Assembly (NCBI GenBank): GCA_036877525.1
Contig: JAZGTH010000015.1
Coordinates: forward strand, 5,972,001-6,036,000
DNA length: 64,000 bases
Direction: 5' to 3'
Source: Chromobotia macracanthus
Lineage: Eukaryota; Chordata; Actinopteri; Cypriniformes; Botiidae
Both the position numbers and the translations under genes were made by a program. Shown one piece after another: positions 1-11,882 of this stretch; the first letter of the stretch is position 1; the number at the start of each line of letters is the position of its first letter. The notes beneath the pieces are model-generated. The model ran no database searches and was not told the origin of the DNA. It was given only the letters and a program-made list of their open reading frames with translations.

Positions 1-910
1 TACACCAGCTGTTGGTTTGAACATAATTCTATCTTTGGATGTGTGAGTCTTGCTTTGGTGAAAAAACCCAGGCAGATCTAGAGCTGATCTACAGTTACAC
101 ATCATGTTGAATAAACATTCAAGACCTCTCTATAAATAACACCTGTTTATTTGAGTCTCTTTTGCTTCCACTGTCAGAAAATGTCTGCTGTAGCATCTTC
201 AGTTAAATTTAAAACAAGGACGGTTTTATACATCTCTCAACAATAATACATATACCACTTTTTTGTTTTAAAAAACATTTTTCCGTTACAAGCATCTGGA
301 TCATTGTAGTTATACAACATTGTCGTCATACTTCTGTGAGTCAGCTGAGTCATATATATTTTTCTCTGGCTCTGAAGTTTTGACAAGCCAAAGGAAATAT
401 TGGCTAAATAGATACCGACATCACAAAGAGATTGCCTTCCCAGGAAATATTAGAATTTTCAACTCCCACAAAATTTCCATCCCCGCTTGACAAGTGACAT
501 CCATCAGTTGAGCCTCAGTGCAGCGTAAACCCAAAAACGTTGCAATTACTGCACAGGCCAATGCACAAAATAATTAGAGCAAAATGTTATTCTCTGACAT
601 CATTTTACTTCATTCCCTTATTAAGCTTAATCCATCATGGAATGTCAAGACTAACTGGCTCAGGAAAAGCCCCCATATTCGTCTGGAAACCCGGGAAAAG
701 CACAGTGAAAGCCAGTGAATGTTCTTTCAGCAACAGGCTTGTGGAGTATATGGGAGCTTCATTGCTGGGATTATTAGCTGGATCTGTATGACAATGAGGC
801 TTGTGACGTGCTCTGATTATGGCAGTAAATGTTAATAAGCTTTGGTTCAACAGGCAGGCAATGTTAAGTCCATCTATAATGGCAAAGGCAAAGACTGCAT
901 GTCGTCTTCA

Positions 911-1156
911 CAGCTAACAGGGAATGTTCCCAGAATGTTGGCTAATTTTCTCTAAAAGTTGTCCCACAGTTATCATTAAAGTTCTTGCAGTAATGTTTTT
1001 GATGTTATATATCATATCCAAAACATTATTTTTAAGTTGTTAGTGGAATGTTTTAGAAATGTTACAGAATTTAAATATCGTTCTTATAACAAAGCAATTA
1101 GGGAATGTTCGAATGGTAGGGTAGGGTAACGCTCTCACAACCTAAAATTGTTAGCT
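911..1156 (+). repeat. CCCAGCTAAC-family terminal-inverted-repeat element, copy 1
   Basis: Starts CAGCTAACAGGGAATGTT and ends CAACCTAAAATTGTTAGCT, the two ends typical of the family. It carries the internal landmarks GTTGGCTAA, TCTTGCAGTAA and GTTGTTAGTGGAATG. No coding capacity is visible, so it is a non-autonomous element, MITE-like by structure. Confidence 0.8.
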
Positions 1157-3057
1157 ACGTCCATGCAGTGAAAGGTCGGCTGTTTACATCGCTTGTAAAA
1201 GATTGCGATCCCTAATCACGTCTTTCTGGCATATGGCGGCACGTTTTACACAATGGTGGGATTTTTTTTGGCCACGTATTGAATATGAATGCGTTGGAGA
1301 ATGGAATACATTAGGTCCATCTGTTGGTCCACAAGGACTTATGAGGTTACAGTACTTTGTAGATGAGAAATTCAGATCCACGGTAATTATTCAAGAGATC
1401 TCCTGACCTGACCCACAATGCACCATTAGCCTCACGTGGCTTTGTCTTGTGTTCCTAAGTGGGGCTACATTTTCAGACCTTAAAGAATAAAGGTTTGGTG
1501 ACTCATTAAATATTCACAGGAATAAGCTCAGCTCAGGCCAGAAGGAAGGAGCTTTGCGTGGCAATGAGGAACGATAATCACCAAAGCCATTTCCAGACAA
1601 ATACATGCACATAATAATAAGACACTCAAGGGTGGATCAGCTATAAATAGAGCGTCAACTGTAGATTGATTTGAGATAGGAACTCTGGATGTGATTCAGC
1701 TGATAACTGTTGGGCAATCTGCACGTCTTTTCTTCTGGTGTTCATGATCGACTCAGTAGATATGTGCTCTAATTTTAATCTGTTTTGTAGAATTCATACA
1801 AAGACAGCTGGACTGTATCATAAGTCAGACTTTGGTAATATATTTAATTTTGTATATTGAAATTTTCTGTGCTGGTGGGGCGACATCTCTATCTTCATTT
1901 TAGAAAGGATCCATCTCATTACTTTTCAAAGGCCAGTGCCTTAAAGTGTTTATGTATTTTAATACCATGTCTTCGGGGTAGAAGTCCATGCCTAAGCATA
2001 TTTTAGCCAGTCAGAAACTCTCTGCAAGTCATTTTGGTATATTTTGCTCAAGGGGGTCTAGGTCCTGTTAGCACATATTAAACAAAAGCAATTGGCAGCT
2101 AATGCGTCCTTTTTTATAAAGGCTAAATAAAAATGAAGCTTGAAGAAGACAAGGTATTGTGTCATATCTGTCCTCTCTCATTGTAAGCAAAAAAACCCCA
2201 AACAGCGCTTTAAATATCTTTGTTTTGATTCTGAAGATCAGAAAAAGCCATGAAGGATTAAATGAGACGAGGGAGAATCACTAAATTTCATGTTCGGGTA
2301 AACTATCTGTTTAATAAGACTATGCATGTTTTTGTTGGTGCTGTCAGCCAATCAGCAGTGCCATGACATCATTTTCCTAGAGCTCCAGAGTGATTAGTCA
2401 CGTATCAATTACGGCTCAGGTGATTGGCTTAAAACAACCTGTCTGCAAAACTGAGCACCAATCAGCTACCATGAGCAGAGATGGTACATTTCAAATCACA
2501 TATTTCCAGGGGGTCCTGCAGCATTGGCGTAAATGCCATTGAGATGAATGGAAATGCTAAAAGATAGCTTTTTCTGGGTATTAAAGACCTACTTGCTGAA
2601 ATGCCTTTGAAGGGCAGGGCTATAAAGAAAGTGTGTGTGGTTGAAAAAGTCCGGAAGTCTTTTACAACACCACAGAGTACACACACTTTCTCTTTTTAAA
2701 ATGTTCCTACACGCGTGGTTGGTGGTACATCAACAGCTGGTATCATCCTGTTCCACAACCTCTGCGTTATGCCATTAAAAGGCACTCAAAGACAGCCTGT
2801 TCCAGGGCTACTGTGACATATTTGACCCTCTGCTCAGAGCCCATTACAAGCAATAAAACAAAAACATTTAGAACAATTAACTACTTCAAACCTTTGAATC
2901 ATATGAAACATTTCTGGGAAAATACAGGATGTAATCCAGTTAAATAATAATGTTTGATTACTCTATATTGTATACACATTTACAGGATCAATTTGTTTAC
3001 ATAAGCATTATATCACATTGGTTTGTCTTTTTTTGCTTACACTGGATGTCCCAGACT

Positions 3058-3400
3058 CCCAGCTAACAGGGAATGTTTAGAGAACATTGGTGAATGTTCT
3101 CTAAAAGTTCTCTCCAAGTTATCAAAAAACATTGTTGCAGTAACAGCAGTAAAACGTTTTTAACGTTATGTATTAAACACATTATTCTTAAGTTGTTAGT
3201 GGACCATTTATAAAAGTTACAGAATTAAAGAAGTTTAACTAACGTTCTAACCAAGCAGTAGCATTAGTACAACGTCTACAAAACTGGACATTTTGAACGT
3301 TCCTAGAACGTTTTTGTTACTTAATGAACAACCTTTTGTGCTGCTAACTGAGCTACAGGAACACTAGTGAAATGTTCTCACAACCTAAAATAATTAGCTG
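3058..3400 (+). repeat. CCCAGCTAAC-family element, copy 2 (with nested SINE head)
   Basis: Begins CCCAGCTAACAGGGAATG and ends ACAACCTAAAATAATTAGCT. The order of landmarks matches the family (AGTTGTTAGTGGACC, ACTGGACATTTTGAACGTTC, TTTTTGTTACTTAATG). It is longer than most copies because about 33 bases resembling the head of a tRNA-derived SINE interrupt its right end. Confidence 0.82.
3331..3363 (-). repeat. Fragment of tRNA-SINE head nested in copy 2
   Basis: On the minus strand this reads TGTTCCTGTAGCTCAGTTAG..., nearly the first 18 bases of the SINE at 51931 (box A region TAGCTCAGTTGG). It lies between the TTACTTAATG landmark and the terminal AAATGTTCTCACAACC of the surrounding element, so it is probably an insertion or conversion tract. 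It is short, so chance resemblance is not excluded. Confidence 0.45.
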
Positions 3401-3660
3401 AGCTGCAGTGGATCATTTGCGGGAGGCACTCATTAAATTTGGCCTTCAGTCTGTTCCTTAGAATACACACGTGTACGAGTAACACATTAGAACAAAGCAT
3501 GTGTGTGAATAAACAAACATCAAAAGCACTGAAAATCTGGCACTCTCAGAAACCTGATGGTGCGCGGGCACGATTGAGCTGTAGCTGAAATTAGCTAGAC
3601 CGTGTAGCATTGGATGCACTGTGTCTTTGATTCTAATGTCTGAGATATTCACGTTTTTTG

Positions 3661-3957
3661 TTATGTTTGTTTGGTGGCTGACCCCGTTTGACCCCCGTTC
3701 GTGATGTTTTGACGTCTGCTTTCCTTTCCTGTCTGCATTTGGAACATAATTAGCATAGGATTATTTTTTCCATATTCTTTAGCTTTTTGAAGTTCTTGTG
3801 CTTTCTCTTCCCAAAAGTCGGTGAGAAATCGCTCTGATCTTCCTTGATTGTTCCGTGGAGTTCTCTTAACTGTGGTGCAACGTGTCATTTGACTGCCTAT
3901 CAGCAAACCAATAAAATTACAGAATAAAAAGATTAAAACCCTCATATATGATATCAT
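3661..3957 (-). other. Candidate small secreted-protein ORF (98 codons), unrecognised
   Basis: An ATG-initiated frame on the minus strand. The second Met (3943-3945) is followed by a strongly hydrophobic stretch, MRVLIFLFCNFIGLLIGS, that looks like a signal peptide. The rest is hydrophilic and charged (for example FLTDFWEEKAQELQKAKEYG) and ends in a low-complexity Gly/Thr/Gln tail. I do not recognise the family. No splice sites, close polyadenylation signal or strong Kozak context support it, and the flanks are ordinary intergenic DNA beside a repeat. It may be a chance frame. Confidence 0.2.
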
Positions 3958-5094
3958 ACATGCTTATCAACAGCCTTGATTGGAATTTGAAATGACAATC
4001 GAGACTTCATTTTGAGACGTCAGCTACACGTTGTATCACATTGTGTATATTAGGAGTACCATTGTACAGTAAAAAATGTCTCTGCATTTTAAAGCTTTTG
4101 AGTCTGGTACATACTGGATGATTTTGGCAACAGCTTTGCCATCTGAAACAATTTAATTTTCACAATACATATCTTTTCACAGCTGCTTTACAGAAAATAA
4201 AAGTTGGGCATGGTCAGACAAGTGTGTTATTAGAAGTGATTATAGGATTTTACAGGTCTAAGATGGTACAGCTGGCTAATATTGTGTATGTGTTTAAGCA
4301 GAAGTAATGTTCATCCCAAGTACTCTTAGAGGTTCATGTCATCATAGTGATAGGTCATCTGAAGTCATCTTAAGAAGCCTGATCCATACTGAAGCTGGCG
4401 TGATCTGTAGCTACCCCAGGAAAGCTATCCCGAGGTAGAAACGGGAGGCAAATAGGGAATAATTAGCATAGCTGTCGTTCATAGTATTACTAGCACAAGA
4501 AAATCTTTTGAAACAGTTGTACTCTAAAACGAATTATATTTAGTCTTGTTTGTTGTTTTAGTAAAGTTAATGTAAGTTACCCAGCATTCATGCCAAAACT
4601 TAAGATACCCTCTATATCGTCTATAGAGTCTAGCATTAAAGCTATTGCACAGTCCACCTTGGCTTTCATGTAAGATTGTGTTCATATCATACAACCTGAC
4701 TAGCAACATTCGTAAAAAGCAGGTGCATAAAAGACAAGTAAAATATTGCATGCACGGTCTGCTTTACGCTGCAGATGACGAATAGTCTTTACTGACTGTC
4801 ATTCTGTAAACCGTTGTGTAAATGTTAGGAATTATAACACTGGTGGCAAAATCTGTGTTAGCGTGTGTTTTGGACGGTGTGGGAGTTATTTGAGTGAGAT
4901 GCTGCCCATGTGTGGTAGGGAGAAAGGGGAAGTGACTCAACAGCTTTAGGCTGGCTGGCAAAGGCAGTTGGGGTGGTGAGGGCGAGGTCAGCCAGCATGG
5001 ACGGATCTGACAGCAGGCAGTGCCAGCTTGGCATCTCAGGGGCTCGGAACACGATGCCAGCTTTCCCTACAGTAATACAGAGGGACCGCTCTCG

Positions 5095-5165
5095 TCTGGG
5101 AGAGAGAGAAAGAAACAGAGAGGGGTAAGGTGGGCAATGTGTGTGTGTGAGAGAGAGAGGGAAGA
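5095..5165. repeat. Purine-rich / GT low-complexity tract
   Basis: Runs of GA and AGAGA are interrupted by a GTGTGTGTGTGAGAGAGAG core. Simple sequence only; the open frames crossing it are artefacts. Confidence 0.8.
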
Positions 5166-6260
5166 GAGTTTGAGGCTGGACAGCAACTGAGAGAAAACGA
5201 AGGACTGAAGGCCAACTCTCCTGCCCTGGAGTTTAGCACCACAGGCAGTGAAAAGTGGAGAAAGACAAAGACACAAACAAAGGCAAAGCTGCAGAAATGC
5301 GCTGCTGCAGGTTGTTGATATTTAGCTGAGCTCAGTTCTCTGTGTTTCCACTCAGATGATGCATTGGCTTAACCAACATTCTGGAACATTAAGCAGAGAG
5401 ACAGATTAGTCAGCCAAATCAACTCTTTCTGAACAAATTAATGTCTGAGGAATGCCTTTGTGTGCTGTTTAAATACAATTTGCTTTGGCACAGCAATATT
5501 GAATTTGGTACACTTGTACCTGGTGGGATTTTAAAGATCTTGGAAAGTCAGCAGCAAATTACACATCAAGAGCAAATGGGGAAATGCCACTCAAGGCTAC
5601 CGTGGGCTGTGTAGGGCTTTATCAGATGATACTGGTGATATAAGTGAGTAAGTGGTGATATAAGTAAGTAAATATATTTCATTTATTGGGTTTTCGGTCG
5701 GTCTCTGGAGAGGGGTTATATACCAGCTGTAATGACATACAGTAACAGCTGCCACATGTTAAGGTGTGACATCACAACCATGAATGCCCTTTTATGGCAG
5801 ATTAGTTTCAATAAATGATCTTGCAGGGCTGGGATTCTGACTTAGAAAATTAGAGAATGTCTACAGAGCAATCAGATCTTAAGTGCTATGATACAGTACA
5901 TTCTAGTTCATTAGGCAAGAGACCATTCTCACTGTCCTACAGTCTCAAAGGGGTCTGTCTGAACATGGAGATGGTGATTGTGGAATTTCAAACCTCTAAG
6001 GAACCTCTATCTCTAAGGAGGTGGACATCTGTGAGGTGAACAATGCCTCCATCCATCTGGCTGTGCTGCCTCTCTCTCTCCTCTCGCTTTCCAAGCAGGT
6101 ATATGATTTATTATTAAACCAGGAGTATATCTCAATCTTTCTATATCTCAGTCTTCCATTACAGGTGAAAAAGAGTGGTTTTAAAATTAGTTTCACAGTG
6201 AGCACTTGAATCTCAAAATGTGACCTCAATAAACAGATGAGCCACAGGGCCTGTGAGCAA

Positions 6261-6281
6261 GCACACACACACACACACACA
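6261..6281. repeat. (CA)n microsatellite
   Basis: About ten CA units, followed by degenerate CATGTGCATATACATACATG. A long minus-strand open frame through here owes its Val-Cys-rich stretch to this repeat. Confidence 0.9.
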
Positions 6282-6914
6282 GAGCAGGTGCATGTGCATA
6301 TACATACATGCACATACACAGATTCAAACAATTCTAGATCCATACAAACTGTGTTTCTCTTTGTTTCACATGCACAAACAACACAGAATATTTTATGCAT
6401 AAATGTGCTGATTAGTTTAACCCAGTTACACATGAGCAGAAACAAGACACGTTGCCAAGTCTTTGAAAAATTCCTCTTGTTTATTTTTTTCAAAATAGCT
6501 TGGCAGACAACTGACAGAGCAAAAGTCCTTAGAAATAAATTTTCAGTCATCATTTTTAAATGGCAAAAGTTGAATTTAAATATTGTCTGGTAATCAGATA
6601 AAGACGTTTAGTGAAAGTCCATCCATCTCAAGAAGCTCAACAGTGTGAAACTGAAGCCTAATGAAGCAGAGGAGAGGAAGAAAGCTAATTGGCTAGAGGC
6701 CGTTGGTTGCATCGAGACACTGCTCTCTGTTTAATGTGATGATGAGTTTATTTAAGCTGTACTTATGCTGACTGACACGAGATTCTTACGGATCAGTATA
6801 GAAGCGTTTTTAATTGCAATACCACATTTCCATTTAAGTTACTCTGCCCATCTTGCAGTTTCATGCTTTTTCTGTCTGACACGAAGCAGCAGAAGCTGCC
6901 AGATGAGAGCGACC

Positions 6915-7200
6915 GAGCTAACAGGGAATGTTCTCAGAATGCTGGATACTGTTCTCTAAAAGTTCTCTCAAAGTTTCAAAAATGCAGTAATGTGCGTAGA
7001 ACTTTTTTAATGTTATATCTCATATATATCAAAAAAGTTATTCTTAGTTTTAAAAATGTTTAACAAATGTTTGAATAACGTTCTTAAAATTAAGCAATAA
7101 CGTTTATACAACGTCTGAAAAAACAATGTTTTGAACGTTCCTAGAATGTTCAAAATAATATTTTTAACGTTTTTGTTACTTAATGGAAATGTTACGGAAT
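6915..7200 (+). repeat. CCCAGCTAAC-family element, copy 3 (3' end missing)
   Basis: Starts GAGCTAACAGGGAATGTT and runs in register through GTTTTGAACGTTCCTAG and TTGTTACTTAATGG. The terminal CCTAAAATTGTTAGCTGGG is absent, so the copy is truncated on the right. Confidence 0.78.
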
Positions 7201-7595
7201 GATTTGTATGCTGTTGATTGTTTTCAGTGTTGAAATGGAAGTTGTATTTATAGGAGAGACTGGGGCTAGCAGTCACATGAAGAAGTTACAGGGGCTAGAT
7301 CTCAGAGACTATAAGTTCTAAGGCCAAAACAGATCAAACTGCACAAACATGTTTCCTCTAGCAGTATTTTCACACTATATATTTTGTTTAAGGGGCCGAT
7401 GTTTCATTTGTTTTTTATTTGTATGAATTAATGCAATTTGACAACATGCCCTGAGGTCAGTGGGTTTTCAATGAATGGTTTACTTTTATCCTGGGCAATA
7501 ATTAATAGACATCAGTTTCAAAACCTGTTATTTTGTCCATACAGATGACTTTCACAGACAAATCTATCTTGAGAAATGTTCATTGGAATTAAAGT

Positions 7596-7809
7596 TTAAA
7601 GGGATAGTTTACCCAAAAATAAAATAAATCCATAATAGTTTAGTATTTCCAAAGAAAGAAAAGAAGATATTTTAAGCTATGTTGCTGACTAGTCAACAGT
7701 GGCACACATTAGCTTCCATTATGGGCCCAAAACCAAAGAGACATTTCTCAAAATATTGCATGAGTAAATGAAGCAAAATGTTTTATTTTTGGTTGAACTA
7801 TCCCTTTAA
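7596..7809 (+). repeat. Non-autonomous DNA element with TTAAAGGGATAGTT ends
   Basis: The left end TTAAAGGGATAGTTTACCC and the right end, GGTTGAACTATCCCTTTAA, are inverted repeats. These ends and the internal AGAAGATATTTT motif are those of a very common cyprinid element (hAT-like by recollection). A longer relative lies at 18172-18557. Confidence 0.8.
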
Positions 7810-9194
7810 CAAATTCTTGTCTCCTATAACAAAACTCTTAAAAGTTGCTTTTAATATAAAGTTTAAACACCCAGGGCAGTCTCGTCTTGTGTTATTGGAT
7901 GCTGCTGATCTAATACTCTTACTCTTGTTATTGAGTGCTTAAATTCCTGCAGTCCTGCCCCTCTGTGAGTTAATAGATTATGTTCTGGGGCTCATCTTTA
8001 TACCTTGTAATGTGACAATGAGCCCTTTTTCACAGTAGACAAAAACTGTTCTGCTTCTTTCCCTGGAGCCTGTCCTGTCTTTTGTGTCCCCTGCAAATTG
8101 GGGCCCCAGAGTTCAGGGCCCACCACACACACACACACATTTTCCCATGTTTTTGCCTGGGCTGTGCTGTTTGCTTACATTTGTGTGAGAATATTTTGGA
8201 GGCTTGTTCATTGTATCAGCTGTACCCCTGGCTAATATCCAGATGTGGTTTATGTACCCCCACTCCCCATCTGTATCTTTCTTACTCCAGGCAAGCCAGT
8301 TATGTTTCTGCGCTCTGTATCTCTCTCCTTGTATTACTTCTCTACAGCTTCTCTTCACATGTAGCCCAAGGCTCCACCCACAGATGCTGTTCCTCTTCTA
8401 TTGTAGCAGATTAACGCACTTGTCACCGAAGATTATACCGTCAAACAGCCATTTTTTAGCAGCGGGAGTCTGACACAGCAGTGAATGAAGAAACTGCAGC
8501 GTCGGTATCTCTGCTAGAAATCAATAATGTGTGATCACTGAAGGAGAACGTCGTTGCAGCAGCACTGTGACACTTGAGTTCTGCAGAAGATACGTGAGGA
8601 AGTCTGGATTCAGCTTCACTTCACTTCTGAAAGTAGCAGGTTAATCTGCTTTGGGAGTTCTGGAATTTAAGTTCTCGGTACTGGTAATTATGAAGGGTTA
8701 GATGGAGAGCTATTAGATTTAATGCTAATGTTTTATGTACAGTAATATAGTTCAAACAAGTTAAAGAACTTTTCTCATGCTTATACAGTAGGACTGACAA
8801 ATGAAATAAGCACGTTTAAGCAAAATGCACTGAGGCGGTTCATTGATTCTCACAGCTTTAGAAATGATCTTAGAGGTAAGGAATCAATGATTCACCAGTG
8901 TAAGGTTTTAAAAATGCAGTAATATTTTGCAAGTGCGTCTTTGTTCTTCATGGTTTCATGTATTGTTGTATTCTTAAATTCACATATCTTGTATGGGTTG
9001 CATTTTTAACGTTTCTGCTAGGAGGCGCTAAAGCAGGCATTATCATATATTGTCTTCTTCTTTGGTTCATGTTTTTTAGGTGAACTATTTTCATGGTGAC
9101 CCACAGTGTGAAAGCAATCTTGCTATACGCCATCCAGTTAAATGGCTAGCATGTTATAGCTAGCAACCTAAATAAAAGTACATCCAGTTTAATC

Positions 9195-9232
9195 ACACAA
9201 ACATTTGTAGGTAACTCTATCAACCCCTTTAG
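9195..9232. repeat. Short repeat shared with 17459-17496
   Basis: ACATTTGTAGGTAACTCTAT here matches ACATTTGAAGGTAACTCTAT at 17459-17496, and similarity continues into CAACCCCTTTAG / CGTCCCCTTGAG. It may be the remnant of a larger dispersed repeat whose flanks have decayed. Confidence 0.4.
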
Positions 9233-9643
9233 TTCTAATATATGTAATTATGTATGTACAGTACCTAAATGGTTTAATAAGGTTGTAAATTGTTATTGTT
9301 CTGCTTAACTGTTTTCCTGTTGTTTTTAATCTGTTTCATCTTAAGGTGAGTTCACAGTCATTTTGAGGGAAAATAAAAATTACAGAGGTGTGTTATTTGA
9401 AGTTCTCAATCTAAGGTCCGTCTCCCTCACCAGAGGTTTGGTTCCGGCCAGCCCTGCAGAATATGCCGTCATTTAGTTAAATCTCCTTTTGAAAAACCTT
9501 GACCATCGTCACATGACTCAATTTCACACTAGTGGAACCTGCTGACGTACGTAATTACCATTCTGGGGATTAGCCATGCGTTTGCACTTGAACAGAGTGT
9601 TGACCTGTATTAACACACGCACAGAAGTGTCAGAACAAGAGTA

Positions 9644-9698
9644 AAGAACTTTTAGAGAACATTTGCCAACATTCTGAGAACATTCCCTGTTAGCTGGG
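9644..9698 (-). repeat. CCCAGCTAAC-family element, copy 4 (one end only)
   Basis: Only the last ~55 bases remain: AAAGAACTTTTAGAGAAC, GCCAACATTCTGAGAACATT and the terminal CCCTGTTAGCTGGG. This corresponds to the left end of the family on the minus strand. Confidence 0.75.
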
Positions 9699-11866
9699 TA
9701 CAAGTAGCAAAACAATAACTTTTATAGTTAATGTCATAAGACATTAAAAACATTGGCTCGAAACATCCTCCCCAGTGATGGGCAGTTCCTGTCAAGGGCC
9801 TGCAAAAGACATCCACTGAAGAACAGGAAGACAACAAACTGGAGATGAAAGTCCTTCCGGAAGTCTTGCGAAGGCGTGCGAATGGCTGTCAGGAAGGTGA
9901 GTGGTTTACGTTCTGTTTGTTTCAGAGTGAGAGGGAAGCGTATGAACCGCGTATCAAAGAGCCTCTTCAGCCTCAGCTGCCAGTGTAAAGAGAGCCTTTG
10001 ATAACACAGTACACAGTACCGGCTACGCTAACTGTACTAAGTCACTAGACCCACAATCCTGTCATGCTGTAGATATGTTCTGACATCATTTCCATAGAGA
10101 CATTGGTTATGTGGTTTGTGCTGTTCAATGGGCCAGTGTTCATGCAGGTGTCTCTCTAATGCCTGTTTTATCTGTGTGCCGGGCATCTCGCCACAGTTTG
10201 GGTTCATAGTCGTTGTCAGCCAACCATGGAGAAGTGAAGTCTGACCACTGTAGAGTTGTATACTTGAGATCTGTTCCGATGGGACTAGGTTTCCCTGATG
10301 AGGTTGTGTATTTTTTGTGTTTCACCAATTTTAATCCCTTCTGATGTTTTCTTGCACGGCCTTGGTACAAAATTAAGGGTAACTATGGCCTCCTCTGAGA
10401 AATCTAATCCCATCCGCATAGGAATGACTGGGATGTTATTTTTCCTACTTTATTTTGACCTTATTGAATACTGTAACTCAAGTTCATTTTGATGCTGTTG
10501 GGTGAACATTCATTATAGATTCAGACATTTCTGATAAAATAGCAGGTGGTGTGTTAAGTACCACTGACATCCTGTTTGATTTTTAAAAAAATTGATATGT
10601 CTGATCACACTCACAGAACCAGGTGTGATGATCAGCTCAATTTATACTCCCTCTAATCATATAATTATCGCCAATATAAGTCTTGTGCATTTAAAAGGGT
10701 TTCACCAGAGCACATAAGCATCCCTAAAGCCACATCCAGACAGACAGAGATCTCAGTCCTGTCTGATTCAGTACATGAAATCACAAACATCTGTTAATAA
10801 CTGCATCACAAGCATCATTTAGAAAACTAATCTCATTCTAATAGTGCTTAAGACACGAAAAATCTCCTCTGCTAATGTCACTTTGCGGTTTTGCTGTTCT
10901 GATTCTCCATATGTGCGTATCTATCTCGCATCTCTCTGGGTAGCATCGCATCACGGCATGCTGATGCAGCACAGATGACAGAAAGACATGTTTAATGTTC
11001 GTTCTTCTTTTCTCACTCAAATGTATACAAGCAGCATCAATTAATTGCTACCAAACTGCTCTCTTTTACATAGTTGGCACAGCATTTACTCATTCTGTTG
11101 TACAAGCTGACAGTCGCTTTGTGCACATTCTGAAAATGAGAAAATGTAGCTCTCAGCATGAATGTGAGAACCAGTTTTACCCCGGCTGCAGTTTAGTGTT
11201 CAAAGCAAGCCGTGCTCCATATGAAAACTCGCTCCCAATAGATGTAATTGGAGAACTTATGAACCCTGAACTCCTTAAGGAGTTATGATTATCCCCTCCT
11301 AAACTCAGACTAGGTTATGGCAGTTCATGTGGGTAAAGGGACGTAAAATAAACGGTTTGTGGCGGTATTGATTTGGCTATACATAGGTACAGTTGCCATT
11401 TAACCTGCTCCTGTGATTCAATGTGGCAGATGAGAGGAGCAGAAAATGAAAGGTTTTGTTTGCATGGATTAGATTGTCAGGCCTCATAAAGAAAAATAAG
11501 CTCCGAGCTCCAGTAACATGAGACCAGGACCTGGAATGCGCTTTTGATGAAGATAAATGGTGGAAGGGCTCATTTAACCATCAGCATATAAAATAAGGTT
11601 AAATTTGCTTCACACAGCATGATACAGAGAAACATACATATTCAATAAGAGGCTGATAAATATTAAAAATGGCCCCAAAGTTTGTGATTGACTCATTATA
11701 CTGTACAATGTGTACTGTATGTGTCTCATCATTCTTGAAAATAAACATCTCTGAAGAAGAAACAATGAAATAAAAACTCGAAAAAGTATTTAATTACTAA
11801 GAACTGATGCTCTGTCTAAAATATGATTGTAGAAGCAGACAGTTTGTTTATACGAATGCACACTAT

Positions 11867-11882
11867 AGCGCCCCCTGTGGCA
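11867..11882 (-). promoter_or_regulatory. Possible CTCF-type site
   Basis: AGCGCCCCCTGTGGCA resembles the reverse complement of the CTCF core (GCGCCCCCTGGTGG) but is one base shorter in the middle, which weakens the call. It matches the site at 37752-37767 closely. Assigned from motif resemblance alone. Confidence 0.25.

Noticed and set aside
5996..6553. 185-codon minus-strand open frame
   Set aside because: Crosses the (CA)n microsatellite, which gives its Cys/Val-rich centre. No domain, splice signal or family resemblance; the plus-strand frame over the same repeat is equally open.
9882..9896. Exon-like ATGGCTGTCAGGAAG followed by GTGAGT
   Set aside because: A good donor and an ATG, but no downstream exon could be joined to it; such matches are expected by chance in 24 kb.
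10140..10370. 76-codon minus-strand frame with a protein-like tail
   Set aside because: No ATG at its start (TTG), no recognised family and no splice context. Possibly an old insertion, but unsupported.
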